Below are positions 1-9,275 of a DNA stretch of 37,406 nucleotides, in pieces (the first letter of the stretch is position 1; each line of letters opens with the position of its first letter). Made by a program: the position numbers and the translations under genes. Location: NCBI GenBank assembly GCA_003427395.1, contig BFEA01000640.1, positions 728,321-765,726 on the forward strand. Direction: 5' to 3'. Below the pieces are notes generated by a model. The model was given only the letters and a program-made list of their open reading frames with translations. It was not told the origin of the DNA and made no database searches. This stretch comes from Chara braunii (taxonomy: Eukaryota > Streptophyta > Charophyceae > Charales > Characeae).

Positions 1-74
1 CATCCCCCCCCCAAACCAGATTTTTTATTGTAGATTTGGGGTCCTCTCGCCGAGCAAAGAAGGACCCTTCTTTC

Positions 75-160
75 AAAAAAAAAAAAAAAAAAATTATGGG
101 CTGTTTTTTCTGCCTGCCCGGTTTGCCCGGGCAGCCCACCCGGCCCCGCCCGGTCAGGAA
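75..160. repeat. Poly-A run and GC-rich palindromic patch
   Basis: A run of about 18 A is followed by a C/G-rich patch holding a short palindrome (ctgcccgg at 114-121 against ccgggcag at 127-134). It abuts the point where the LINE reading frame to its right stops being recognisable, so it may mark the 3' breakpoint of that element. Nothing coding is seen. Confidence 0.5.
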
Positions 161-565
161 ATAACCAATACACATGATCATAAGTTTTCTCAAATCTATA
201 AATATGAAGGCTGCATTATATTTAGATTGACGTGATATTCTAATCAACTCATTGACTAATAATATATTATCTTGGATATTCCTTCCTGAAATAAAACCTG
301 TCTGTGCATGATGAATAACTACAGCGATAACTTTTAGCTAGAACTTTCACCATTAATTTGTAGACCACTGTTAATAGTGTGATAATATGATAATTACGAA
401 TGTTTGTTTTATCCCCTTTCTTATAAAGTAGAGTTAATACTGCTTGTCCCACAAATTCCCCCATTTGCCCTGAGGTCTTAACTGCCTGATAAAATTTCAT
501 GAGGTCTTGTGAAAGGACATCCCATAGGTTTTCCCAAAACTCCTTAGGAAGACAATCAATGTCTG
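154..565 (-). pseudogene. LINE reverse transcriptase, N-terminal fragment (broken)
   Basis: The minus-strand reading contains GQMGEFVGQAVLTLLYKKGD, then NYHIITLLTVVYK, then in another frame QTGFISGRNIQDNILL and finally a DFEKTYDHV-like block that itself needs a shift near 175. These are the non-LTR RT segments upstream of the catalytic palm motifs. The palm core (QGDP and the YADD-type box) is absent because the element ends here. The frame change relative to the linker falls at a homopolymer (567-576), which suggests slippage or an ordinary decay indel. Family assignment is firm; function is certainly lost. Confidence 0.8.
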
Positions 566-1266
566 TTTTTTTTTTCTTCTTCCATCTGCATTAGAGCTAT
601 CCATATTTCTTTTTTTGAAACAGACATTTCTAATTCATTTTTTTGTCCTTCAGTTAGTGTTTTGTTCAAGGGCGTAAGAAAATTTTCTATTTCCTGAATT
701 CTTTGAACCCCCGGGATATTTTTAGTTTCTGACTTGAAGAGATCCTGAAAGAAATCCCTGGCTATTTTCATACATGATGTTGCTGATGTGGCCAATGGTT
801 CGTTCCTACGGAAGGGGTCTTGTAGGGCTTCAATGATTGTGCGACCGGTGTTAATTTTTGTTAGAGAAAAGAATCTTGTATCCATCTCCCCTTCCATTTG
901 ATATTTTCTCAACTTGTCTATAATCCTCAATCCTTGCCATCTGTATTCCATTTGAGTCAACAATTGATCTTCTAGTTCTTTGATTTTTTGAGCTAAAGTT
1001 TCTAACCCCTTTATTTCTTCAAATTCATTCTCCTGTTGTTGGAGTTGTTGAATTCTCTGAAGCAAAATAGTCTCCTTAGAATGTCTTTATGAGGCAATGA
1101 GTTTAGAATATTAATTACATTTATGACTTATAAACGCCAGGCTGTCGTTGAACCACTCTATATTATCTTGGATGAGGTCCCGCTGGTTACGCCAGAAGAT
1201 CCATACATCCTTGAGAAAGGAAATAAATTTTTCATTTCTCAAATAAGATGTATTAAGTTTATAAAA
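556..1266 (-). pseudogene. LINE ORF2 linker between endonuclease and RT (broken)
   Basis: This is a charged, Q/E/K-rich segment in the same frame as the endonuclease to its right. It includes RIQQLQQQENEFEEIKGL, then DKLRKYQMEGEMDTRFFSL and INTGRTIIEAL, ending in LMQMEEEK. The 'DKLR..R.EGE.D..FF.L' pattern is typical of the region between endonuclease and RT in plant L1-like ORF2 proteins. It aligns by eye with 2840-3250 of the plus-strand copy. Several in-frame stops lie between 1066 and 1269, so no protein is made across the junction. Confidence 0.75.
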
Positions 1267-2025
1267 TCATTTACCTTGATTATATATTTTTTTGAAAGTT
1301 AAAACTGCAGCACACATAGCATGATCTAAACCAGGAAATGGGCTTCTTGGGAAGATCTCAGCAAACTGAATAGCCTCTTGTAATTCTTCAGATATTAAAA
1401 CAAGATCAATGCGAGATTTAGACCCCCTCCCAGATTGACCTTTCCTGAAAAAGGAAAATGACCTTTTTGTAGGGTTAAGTCGTCTATAGGAATCGAATAG
1501 ATTGAGGGAGTGACATAGACTATTCATTATTATCTCATCTGACTCTATGTACGCAGGACATGGGGATGAAATGTGTAATCGATCCAGGCAACGATTCGGT
1601 GCTGCATTAAAATCTCCAGTCATAATAACTGGAATCCCTTGTGACAAGTTAGGAAGAGAGGACTCATAAAATCTTTGTCTTTCACCAATTTCATTAGGTC
1701 CATATACACATAGGATACATACCACCTCCAATTGAAACATTACTAGCACTAAGGCCCATCTCCCTTGCTCCGTATCTACCTCCGCATAAATGGGATCTGC
1801 TCTAAAATTTGGGGGAATCTAAATTGCTACCCCCGCACTACCAGGTCTCGGTGCATGGGCTCTAAAGGCTTGGTGCGACCATAATATCTTATGCGTATGA
1901 TTGTTTCTTGAAAAATGGTTTTCAACTGATGTGCATAGACGCAACAGGAATTCTTGATGGGACCTCAACAGGCGAGTGGCCGGCTTGAAATACGTGAACG
2001 GCCGGGCTAGGAACCCGAAATCCAC
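1267..2025 (-). pseudogene. LINE endonuclease (EEP family), broken
   Basis: An apurinic-type endonuclease domain is readable on the minus strand. It contains LWSHQAFRAHAPRPGSAGVA, then CVYGPNE, PVIMTGDFNAAP (the GDFN metal/catalytic motif), SRIDLVLIS, and PGLDHAMC in place of the usual SDH box. In LINEs this enzyme nicks the target DNA to prime reverse transcription. The frame is continuous across both halves but broken by TAG at 1819-1821 and by TGA at 1267-1269 after the domain. The N-terminal catalytic part right of about 2025 is not recognisable. Confidence in the family is high; the gene is inactive. Confidence 0.85.
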
Positions 2026-2186
2026 AAAATTGTGACCGACATTCGATTTTCACAATTTTTCAGGCCTTTAGGTGACCCCTTGCAAAGACTGGGTGGGAAC
2101 CTGTCACTGGACCCTGGTTTCGTTAGTGTTGAAGGATTATCAACTGTTGCAGCCATAAACTGGCAGTGACAAACACATCACAATTG

Positions 2187-2483
2187 CCATTTCGTCAAAA
2201 TGAACATCTTTTATGTTTTGAACGAAATTGAAACCGAGTTTTTTGGCCAAAATCTCGTCAAAAATTGTTGTTCCTGAGGGCCTAAAACGCTGGAAGCCCT
2301 GGCTTTACATGGACCTAGCTTGAGACCAGGCACCTCCAAGCAGTCCTGCTTGGAGGTGCCTGGTCTCAAGCTAGGTCCATGTACAGCCAGGGGGTCGGAA
2401 CAACAAATTTTGACGCGTTTTCGGCCAAAAAACTCGGTTTGAATTTCGTTAAAAAAATAAAAAATGTCCATTTGACGAAATGG
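2187..2483. repeat. Long inverted repeat (hairpin, MITE-like)
   Basis: Two arms face each other across a 2-base centre (2344-2345). The inner 36 bases on each side (2308-2343 and 2346-2381) are perfectly complementary. The outer parts, out to about 2187 and 2483, are roughly 85% complementary by eye, with matching blocks such as gttgttcc/ggaacaac, aaactcgg/ccgagttt and ccatttcg/cgaaatgg. Outermost cagtg (2164) and cactg (2508) may extend it. The nearly 150-base arms fold into one hairpin, as in foldback MITEs or siRNA-producing inverted repeats. It lies exactly between the two head-to-head LINE copies. Confidence 0.85.
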
Positions 2484-2800
2484 TCGTTTCACAAGAAAAG
2501 TTTTACGCACTGACATCACATTGAAAAAAAGTAAGTGTATATATGCCACTTGGAATGGTGTCTGTGTTATAGGCAGCAACAAAGTGGCAAGCAAGATAAA
2601 CAGTTCTACATTGGAAAACCTACATTCCCCAAAAACAACATTCCCTCTCGTTTCGTAAAAAACCTGACCAAGGACCAGGTTTTTACAAACTGAACACCTC
2701 ATTGTTGACACAATACTCATTCCAATCCTTTGTCAAGGACACATGGCACTACTGACAGTCACACAAAGACAAGATTCATAATAATATTGTATGGTTTAAC
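2484..2800. other. Unannotated spacer with a small hairpin
   Basis: There is no coding signal. One short inverted repeat is visible, gtaaaaaacctg at 2655-2666 against caggtttttac at 2676-2686. Otherwise nothing is recognised before the plus-strand LINE begins. Confidence 0.4.
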
Positions 2801-2839
2801 AATGGCTTAGCCTTCCTGGCAAAAAAATGTTGAGAATAC

Positions 2840-3252
2840 TCTAAAAAGGTAGCTGCACAGAGGAATAGAGAGGAGATTGAACTCCAAAACCGCTTACAAG
2901 AACTCAACCAACAGCAAGAGCAAACCCAAGAGGACCTATCTGTTGCTATACAACAAACAGAGGCTAGCCTGCTTAACCGTATGGAACATAGATGAAATGG
3001 TGCACGAATAAGAGACAAGCTAAAAAAACAAAGGACGGAAGGAACCATGAATGCGCACTTTTTTGCTATGGCCAGACTTAGGACTGGGAGAACTACTATC
3101 GATACCCTTATAGATCCGGCACATGCCAAGGACACCCAGCCACCGATACACCCCAATGTATCTATATAACTAGGAGATTCTACCAGGAACTTTTTTCATC
3201 GCAGTGTAAACATTCCCTGGAGGACCAAAGAATCCAGGAAATTGGGGATTTT
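2840..3252 (+). pseudogene. LINE ORF2 linker (broken)
   Basis: The charged linker is read as VAAQRNREEIELQNRLQEL, then DKLKKQRTEGTMNAHFFAM and LRTGRTTIDTLIDP, followed after a frame change near 3160-3166 by RRFYQELFSSQC and RIQEIGDFLIPF. It parallels the minus-strand LINE linker at 556-1266 block by block. An in-frame TGA follows NRMEHR near 2994. It is non-functional. Confidence 0.75.
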
Positions 3253-4282
3253 TTGATCCCCTTCCAAAAACAGCTTGCGGAGCAGCAAAGGCCAGCCCTG
3301 AAGATGCCGATTACCAAGGAGGATATATGGACAACACTGATGCAGATGGAGGAGGAAAAAACTCTCGGAAAAGACGGCCTGCCGAAGGAGTTATGGGAGA
3401 CAATGTGGTCTTCTCTATCGCAAGATCTGATGGAATACTATCAAATGGTCTGGACAACAGGGCAAATGGGAGAATTCGTGGGGCAAGGGATATTGACGCT
3501 GCTTCACAAGAAGGGAGACAAAATGAATATCAGGAACTACCGACCAATTACGCTCGTGACTGTGGTCTATAAAATGATAGCAAAGGCACAGGTAAATCGC
3601 ATGGGGCCGCTGATGCTGGATATTATTCACCCAGCACAAACTGGCTTCATTAAAGGAAGGCAGATTCATGACAATATCCTTCTCATAAACGAGGTCATTA
3701 AACTGTCCCGTCAGTCTAAACACAATGCCGCTATAATTTCTGTGGACTTTGAAAAAACATATGACCATGTAGATTGTTTTTTTTTATTATCAATGTTTAG
3801 AAAAACTCAATTTTGGTCCAAGTTTTAGTCGTTGGGTCAAGATCCTTCATCAGAATGCTACAGTGAGGCTGCAGGTAAGTAGCAGACCGGCGCCTCCCAT
3901 TACCTTGGAACGGTCGGTACGCCAAGGCGACCCGATCGCCCCCTTTCTGTTCGTAATAATCATGGAAGCACTGACAACCAACCTGCGTACCCATAAACAA
4001 ATCAAAAAAATAAGGATTACTTTTATCCCAGAGGACGAGTGGTTGGTGCAACCATACCCTATCTGTTTTCTCTTCGTTGACGACCTCACCCTTATGGTGG
4101 AGGCCTCAGCTGAGAACATGGAGGAAGTTCGCCGACTGATGGACCGGTTCTGTGATCTTTCCGATATGCGAGTGGACGGGGGGAATAAAACGGAAGGCAG
4201 GTGGATACACTACCAAGGGGGCAGACCGCCAGAATCCCCAAGGGTCAGATGGTTGCCGAAGGAAACCCCGATCAGGGTGTGA
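3253..4282 (+). pseudogene. LINE reverse transcriptase (broken in two frames)
   Basis: The first part (3253-3828) carries LMQMEEEKTLGKDGLPKELW, GQMGEFVGQGILTLLHKKGD, NIRNYRPITLVTVVYK, AQTGFIKGRQIHDNILLINE and VDFEKTYDHVD. A T-run at 3778-3785 coincides with a frame change, and the domain resumes from 3863 with VRQGDPIAPFLFVI (the QGDP box) and PYPICFLFVDDLTLMVEA. FVDD holds the position of the catalytic [YF]xDD motif, so the two aspartates are retained. The ORF ends at TGA 4280-4282. RT would copy the LINE RNA at the nicked target. This copy cannot make a whole enzyme. Confidence 0.87.
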
Positions 4283-5392
4283 GGGGTCAAGCTATCAGTT
4301 GAAGGACGACCACCCCTGAACGACGAGTGGTTGGTGCAACCAGTCCTAAGGAAGCTGAACAGTTGGAAAAACAGCAAGACCTCAATAATTGGTCGGGCCC
4401 TGGTAATTAATAACGTGGCACTAGCCTCATTGTGGTATAAAACCGCTCTCTGGTCACTTAACAAATCGGCAACGGCTACCCTCCAGCGACAGGTAGCGGC
4501 TTTCCTGTGGAGAGGGAACCATGAGTGTCCAAACGTTATTAGCAGAGTGGCGTGGTAAACGGTGGTTCAACCAAAGACCAAAGGTGGACTGGGAATTATA
4601 GACCCAACCACCCAGGTGATGGCCCTTGCCTTGCAGTGGGTAAAACACCTACTTTTTGACCCACAGACCCCATGGAAAGCATTGGTACTGCAACAAGTAA
4701 GTAGACTGGCCCCGTAGGCCCCCCCGGACATAGACCCAACGATATGGTTGGAGGACTGGTACTGACCTATTCCTAGACCATTACCAGCGAGAGAGAAGGA
4801 ACTCGAAACAGGCAGGCAAGCAGCCAGAAGAGATTTGCACAATGATGCCTTCTGGACCTCACTTATAAAAACATGGAGAAAACTCCCCCCATCGGATAAA
4901 ATACCGCTACGATGCTGGGAGGAAGTATATAGACAACCCCTCTTCGGCAACCGGTGGATAACTGACTCTAACAGTAGGGTGCTACGATGCACAGACACCC
5001 CCTGGAAGGGATGGACCAAGTACTGTATCTTAAGAGTGGAAGATGTCTGGGACCATGAGCGGGGGGATTGGATTTCTGAACCTAAGCTGAAAGAAAAACT
5101 GAGATACTGTCACAAAGTAGGGAAGGCCTTAGAGACAATTATCTTTGAGGTCCCCTTGGATTGGGTTCGTATCCTTAAAAAAGGACCGACACTGGAAGAG
5201 GGAGATTGGGTGGGCATAAAGGAGCATGAGGGAATAGTTGGAAATATTGTGGGGATATTCCAACCACGAGAGGGAGGAGACAAAGTGCTGGTTAACCTCT
5301 TCCACAAGGGCTCAGACGATAGGCTTATACGAATGGAAGGAGACGAAGGGCGATGGTATAAAAACCAGATTTGTTCCGTATCCGGGTTTTAA
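4283..5392 (+). pseudogene. LINE ORF2 thumb and C-terminal region (broken)
   Basis: This is the same frame as the RT core, interrupted by TAA at 4556-4558, TAG at 4716-4718 and TGA near 4763. It contains NSWKNSKTSIIGRALVINNV and LQRQVAAFLWRG, then GGLGIIDPTTQ. This is the standard non-LTR post-RT segment (LS..GR..L.k.v..., FLW.G, GGLGi.d). After 4835 it continues to 5392 with W-rich low-similarity sequence typical of the long spacer before the terminal zinc motif. No separate gene is indicated. Confidence 0.75.
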
Positions 5393-6291
5393 AAGAAAAA
5401 GATGGATGGCTGGCACACAAACCGACCAGACCAATCTCACACCTAGGTTTCGACCCGGAAAATTGGACCGAGACACTAACCATGGCCAGAGGAAAACAAG
5501 GGCAGCGACAACTGCATACACAGTCGGTCAAGTCAGCCTATCGGATGTTGCACCCCAAAATGGACTTAAAGGAGGCGGTGGAAAATAGATGGAGGCGGCA
5601 CCTGAATGTGGGGAAAGAGACCCTTCGCCCAGTAAAATGGTTTAGGCTGAGCAAGGCCTCCCCAACGGAAGTGACATCAATGCAATGGCAAATTGAGCAC
5701 CGCTGCCTGCCCACGAACGACTGGCTGATTGACATGACAACCTTGGAACAACGAGGGCTAGCTCTGCCATGGTGCAAACTTTGTGCCTCCACTTTCCCGT
5801 CACGATGTTGGCCATAAACAATTGAACACATCTTCCTTCAGTGTTTGGGCTCGGTATGATTGTGGAGATGGTGGGAGAGGGTATGGAGACAGATAGGCGC
5901 CACGACAACCTGGCCGTGGGATTGGAGAGCACTGTTGTGCGAAACATGGCACCCGGAGCAAACTACCACCTTTGAGGATAATATATTTAAATTAGGGAGA
6001 AGGGCAGTACTCTGGGCGCTATGGAGAAGACGTGTGTATGAGATGGAGGAGGTAAGATTGGATGGCCAGGTCTTGCAGGAGGAAATCAGGCTGCAAGTGC
6101 AAGCCGAAATCACTATTCAATGGGGAAAAATAAAGGAGAAATTAGCATCCCTGTACGTAAAAACATAAAAAAAAAAACATATTCAACAATTCAGCAAAGA
6201 CTGGCTGGGAGGGACCCTGGGAAATGCTATTGCAAAAATCTTTTGGGTAGGAGAAGGGGAAAGAGGGGGAGGGGGAAATGGTGGGAAATGA
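5371..6291 (+). pseudogene. LINE ORF2 C-terminus with zf-RVT-type zinc motif
   Basis: A frameshift at 5371-5392 leads into a frame with VKSAYRMLHPK, ENRWRRHLN, WFRLSKASPTEV and HRCLPTNDWL, then PWCKLCAST and, past a TAA at 5815, IEHIFLQC. The CxxC...HxxxxC arrangement and the preceding tryptophans match the zf-RVT domain at the end of plant LINE ORF2 proteins. After TGA 5857 the frame reads on (WWERVWRQIG, RRAVLWALWRRRVYEME) to TAA 6166, and beyond it to FSKDWLGGTLGNAIAKIF and a TGA at 6289. The extension after 6168 is inferred from frame continuity. Confidence 0.75.
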
Positions 6292-6604
6292 CGACATGAA
6301 CTATCATTTTCAGTTTCAGGAGTGGACAAATGTTTGCCCAGATGTACCATGGCAGCCTGCTTAAGATTTTCCAGATCCTTTCCCGCCACCAACTTTAGCC
6401 ATGGTGGGAGAACAGTGGTACGGAGGAGGGGGTCTTTTGTGGGACCAACCTGTAGAACGAGGGACTGGGGAAGGGGGTGGAACTGAAAAAGTTGGTTAGC
6501 GATTATAACCTTCCCTCTCACGATTGGAACCCCTCACATTGTCTCTGATCATCCTCTGATATGTTCTCAAAAAAAGCACAGTACTGGGGAAGTGACAGTT
6601 CTGG
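6292..6604. other. G-rich sequence, no gene seen
   Basis: Purine-rich and G-rich sequence without coding signal. It may include the 3' untranslated part of the LINE on its left, which is often G-rich in L1-like elements, but no poly-A end or target-site duplication was found. Confidence 0.35.
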
Positions 6605-7089
6605 GGGGAGGGAGGAACTAGTGTGTTACAGTGGGTACTTGGCGCCGAGTTCAAGGTGAAGAGGTCCCCCCCCCCCCCTACTTCCGCGTCAGTCAATCCT
6701 CAGGATGCCAGAGCAATCAATGCAATCAATGTTGGCAGGGCCCCCACAATGTTTCTTTTTCTGACATACTGCAAATTCAGGTATTTCAGGTATCTTTGTT
6801 TTAAGAAGTAGGGTGGGGGGAGGGAGGAACCAGAATGAGAGTGTTAGTATTCGGCGCCGTTTCTCAAGGTGAAGAGGTCCCTCCCTTGCCCCAAAACGCC
6901 TGCTCACTCAATCCCCTGTACCCCAGTGCAATCAATGCTCGCAGGAACACTCTGCATGATTGATCTGATGTAAATGGGACGCTGGGCTCGCTTTCCAGCA
7001 GGTGATACTCCCCACCAATAGATGGAGCCGTCTGCCGGGTGGTAGTGGTGTCTGCTCTTATCAACACCACTAATACTGTAGGGGGCGTT

Positions 7090-7127
<38 letters not shown>
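6605..7127 (+). repeat. Two tandem copies of a dispersed repeat ending in poly-A
   Basis: Two blocks about 212 bases apart share ggcgccg (6641 and 6853), caaggtgaagaggtcc, a 'ctcactcaatcc' block, and a 'caatcaatgctcgcagg'-type block. A diverged relative lies near the right end of the window (about 37000-37290). The second copy ends in 33 consecutive A (7095-7127), which resembles the tail of a retroposed non-autonomous element on the plus strand. No open reading frame of note and no tRNA-type promoter boxes were seen. Confidence 0.55.
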
Positions 7128-7130
<3 letters not shown>

Positions 7131-7207
7131 AAACAAGGACATTTCTAACAGATATCAAACAAAATTTCACACTCCCTAGGTTTTCCTCCATGACTCTGAG
7201 ATGGTTT

Positions 7208-8501
7208 TTCCGGCATCCTCGCTCTCTATAGCAGTTTTGAATTGCCCAGCAACAAGTCTTGCAGGATGCCTTTCCCACATCTGGCATTGCTCTCCACTAC
7301 AAGGACATGTCTCTTGCAGAGGAGACCGCCTATGGTCCCTGTGTCAGAGCCTAAGAATGCATCAACGACGTATGAATCGTTCGGTTCGGAGAATTTATTC
7401 ACAAGCCATTTGTACAGAGCAATAGGTTTCTGGTAGGGGGGAAAATTTGGCCATCCACAGGGCAAACAAACTTCTTGGACATGGTAGGTATGATCCTTCT
7501 GTTCAGACGAGACTCAGCGTCGTTGAACTGAAATTGCAGAGGTTCTCTTGCCTTGCTTTCGCTGTAGAAACCCAAGATGCAAAACTGCATGCAGTTAGTC
7601 AACCTCAGACCACTAGGCGGAAGCACGTTAGGAGCTGCCCACACACCTATCTCAACTCCACAATTACACTCACTTCCAAACACTGACTTCACATCAAGAA
7701 GAATTTCAGCAAAACAAAAGGCTGCCAACACCCAGTGTGGCGAAACTGTGATGTCATTAAAGTTCCTCGTGCAAGTTAGGATATGCTCTCTGTTGAAAGG
7801 TTGTTCAGCCATCTGCATTCCAGCCACACGGTAAGTCCATGACACACAAAGTGTAGGGGAGTCTGTCTTCAAGTTTCCTAGGTAAGTCGAGCATATCACA
7901 CTGCAGAACCTTGACAGTCCCCTTATACCTTTCGCCCTCATAGAGAACCCACTCACTGAGCAAGCTCTCAACGCTAGCTGGTTCTTGTGTTGGGCCCCCC
8001 TCCCAACTGTCCTTTGACTAAGTTCCTCAACCTGTTTATACCTCTTTGCTTTGACACAGTAGACAACCATTTCTTTGACATCGTCCTTTGACTTCTTCTC
8101 ATAAAAGTTGTAGCATTGAAAAAACATTTCCTCTCTTGTGTGAACACGGTAGTCCTCTTTCGCCTTTTCCCAACTTTCTAAACCCACACCCTTGACAAAG
8201 CGGCAACAATTCTTTCTCTGGTTTTCATCCTCGTCAATTTCTAGTCTATCTCGTCCAATGAGAGCTCACCGCTCACCACCTTTGTAAGCACGGGGATGAT
8301 TGCCTCATCAGAAAGGGAGCCACGTTGTATCCACGACTTGAATGGCATATCAGCAGACTCACTCACAATTTCATTTTTATGCGTCACATACATGAGCGGA
8401 TTAAGTGTCATTAGAGATAAGCGCTGCTCACACATGTCGGTCTTCTGGTTTCTCTTTGGTCTCCCCCTACCTGTTCCTTTTCCTTTCTCCTCCGCCTGCA
8501 T
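7208..8501 (-). pseudogene. N4/N6-type DNA methylase (beta-class), C-terminal half of ParB-methylase gene
   Basis: Three minus-strand frames combine into one DNA methyltransferase of the PF01555 type. A basic linker (8241-8501, GRGRPKRNQK) leads into GLESWEKAKEDYRV (8187). The conserved motif IV appears in an alternative frame at 7837-7820 as CVMDLPCGW, where DLPCG stands for the DPPY box. The frame then changes to SPHWVLAAFCFAEILLD, NCMQFCILGFYSES and LNRRIIPTMSKKFV. A last shift gives KPIALYKWLVNKFSEP (motif X, 7428-7384) and VVDAFLGSDTGT (motif I, SAM binding, 7363-7334), ending near 7208. The order IV-X-I is that of beta-class enzymes that methylate cytosine-N4 or adenine-N6. At least three frameshifts show the copy is dead. 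Target base and sequence cannot be inferred. Confidence 0.7.
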
Positions 8502-9275
8502 GAAACTCTGCTATTTCGAGACTTTTCATTTTTTTCCTGCCTACCCCTTTTTTCATTTTGACATCTTTAATTTTCCCCTCCTCCCAAAGTCTGAAGATGT
8601 CTGCAACTAGGTTCCACAACTCAGGGGCCCGCATACAGATCTGAAGTTGGGCATCGAAAGGAGAGATCTCACTCCATTTGTTGACCCTCAGATCGAGTTC
8701 TTCCAAGCACGCACATTTAACCTCATGTGACTTGACACACTCATGTTTCTCAAGGACTTGCCTCCAGCACCTCATTCTCTAAATGAATGTCAGTCTTTTG
8801 TGATAGTCGGCCATCACATTGTGCTCATCGCCAACCGATTTTGCCTCCTCTGTTGTTAGCCCAACATAAACATAGCAGACGAAGTCCTTGTAGTGCTTAT
8901 TGTTTGGATACATCATGGACAAGCGGTTGTGTGCTTCCTTACAATGGACGCCTCCTATGATCCACAGATTATACCCACCTTCTTGCAGTTTTCTCATGTG
9001 CACGTCCTCAACCTTGGAGCACTGCGAAGGGTCAATGAGAGCAACCCAAGGAAGAGGATCTCATGTCGGGCCCCTTTCCATTGAAGACATAATGCACCTG
9101 ACATGGTAATCGGTCGGTTCCCGTTTCTCCATGGAATGCTTTCCATCAGGAGTATCTACAGCAGATCTCACCATGCGACTTAAAGGCTGACATAGTAATC
9201 GGTCGGTTCCCATATCTCCATGAAACACTTGCCATCAGGAGTATCTACAGTGGGCCTCACCATGCAACTTAAAGG
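8467..9275 (-). pseudogene. ParB-like domain region of ParB-methylase gene
   Basis: The minus strand reads MVRSAVDTPDGKHSME from 9174, then DPLPWVALIDPSQCSKVEDV and HMRKLQEGGYNLWIIGGVHC, followed by KEAHNRLS, CYVYVGLTTEEAKSVGDEHN and a stop at 8779. It continues in the same frame with a helical segment (CWRQVLEKHECVKS, PELWNLVADIFRLWEEGKIK) to about 8467. The pattern 'GG.H...A...L... ....vy.gLt.eea..l..eHN' is that of ParB/Srx-type domains that bind or cleave DNA and nucleotides. In prokaryotes and phages such domains often precede DNA methylases. In-frame stops at 9061-9063 and 8779-8781 break it. Assignment is by motif pattern only. Confidence 0.55.
9098..9275. repeat. 89-bp direct tandem duplication inside the ParB-methylase gene
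   Basis: Units 9098-9186 and 9187-9275 are about 85% alike by eye; both contain gtaatcggtcggttccc, atcaggagtatctacag and ctcaccatgc. Each encodes MVR.[AT]VDTPDGK on the minus strand. Because 89 is not a multiple of three, the duplication itself throws the upstream reading frame out. Confidence 0.9.

Larger units (their letters stand above)
154..2030 (-). mobile_element. L1-like LINE, minus-strand, 3'-truncated fragment
   Basis: Read on the minus strand, this stretch gives in order an endonuclease/exonuclease/phosphatase-type domain (right), a charged linker, and the first third of a reverse transcriptase (left). That is the order of ORF2 in L1-like non-LTR retrotransposons. It ends inside RT just after a YDHVYW motif near 160, where GC-rich unrelated sequence begins, so the polymerase core and the 3' end are missing. 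The copy is dead: in-frame stops lie at 1819-1821 and 1267-1269, with more in the linker, and there are frameshifts near the T run at 567-576 and near 310-330. It is homologous to the plus-strand copy at 2800-6291; both share motifs such as LMQMEEEK and GQMGEFVGQ. No target-site duplication could be identified by eye. Confidence 0.85.
2800..6291 (+). mobile_element. L1-like LINE, plus-strand, 5'-truncated and decayed
   Basis: The plus strand reads through the ORF2 linker, a full RT with palm motifs, a long C-terminal region and a zf-RVT-type zinc motif. The endonuclease is missing, as expected of a copy 5'-truncated during target-primed reverse transcription, though a later deletion is also possible. 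ORF2 sits in three successive frames: about 2849-3160, 3166-3828 and 3863-5392, then 5371-6291. There are in-frame stops at 4280, 4556, 4716 and about 4763 in the third segment and at 5815, 5857 and 6166 in the last. The A-run at 6169-6177 is not the tail, because the frame continues after it (FSKDWLGG) to a TGA at 6289-6291. The true 3' end lies beyond and was not found. Confidence 0.88.

Noticed and set aside
2211-2720. 169-codon minus-strand ORF
   Set aside because: It runs straight through the long hairpin; its peptide contains the palindrome in translation and shows no domain.
6169-6178. Poly-A tail of the plus-strand LINE
   Set aside because: The ORF2 frame continues beyond the A run with plausible C-terminal sequence to TGA 6289-6291, so it is an internal A run.
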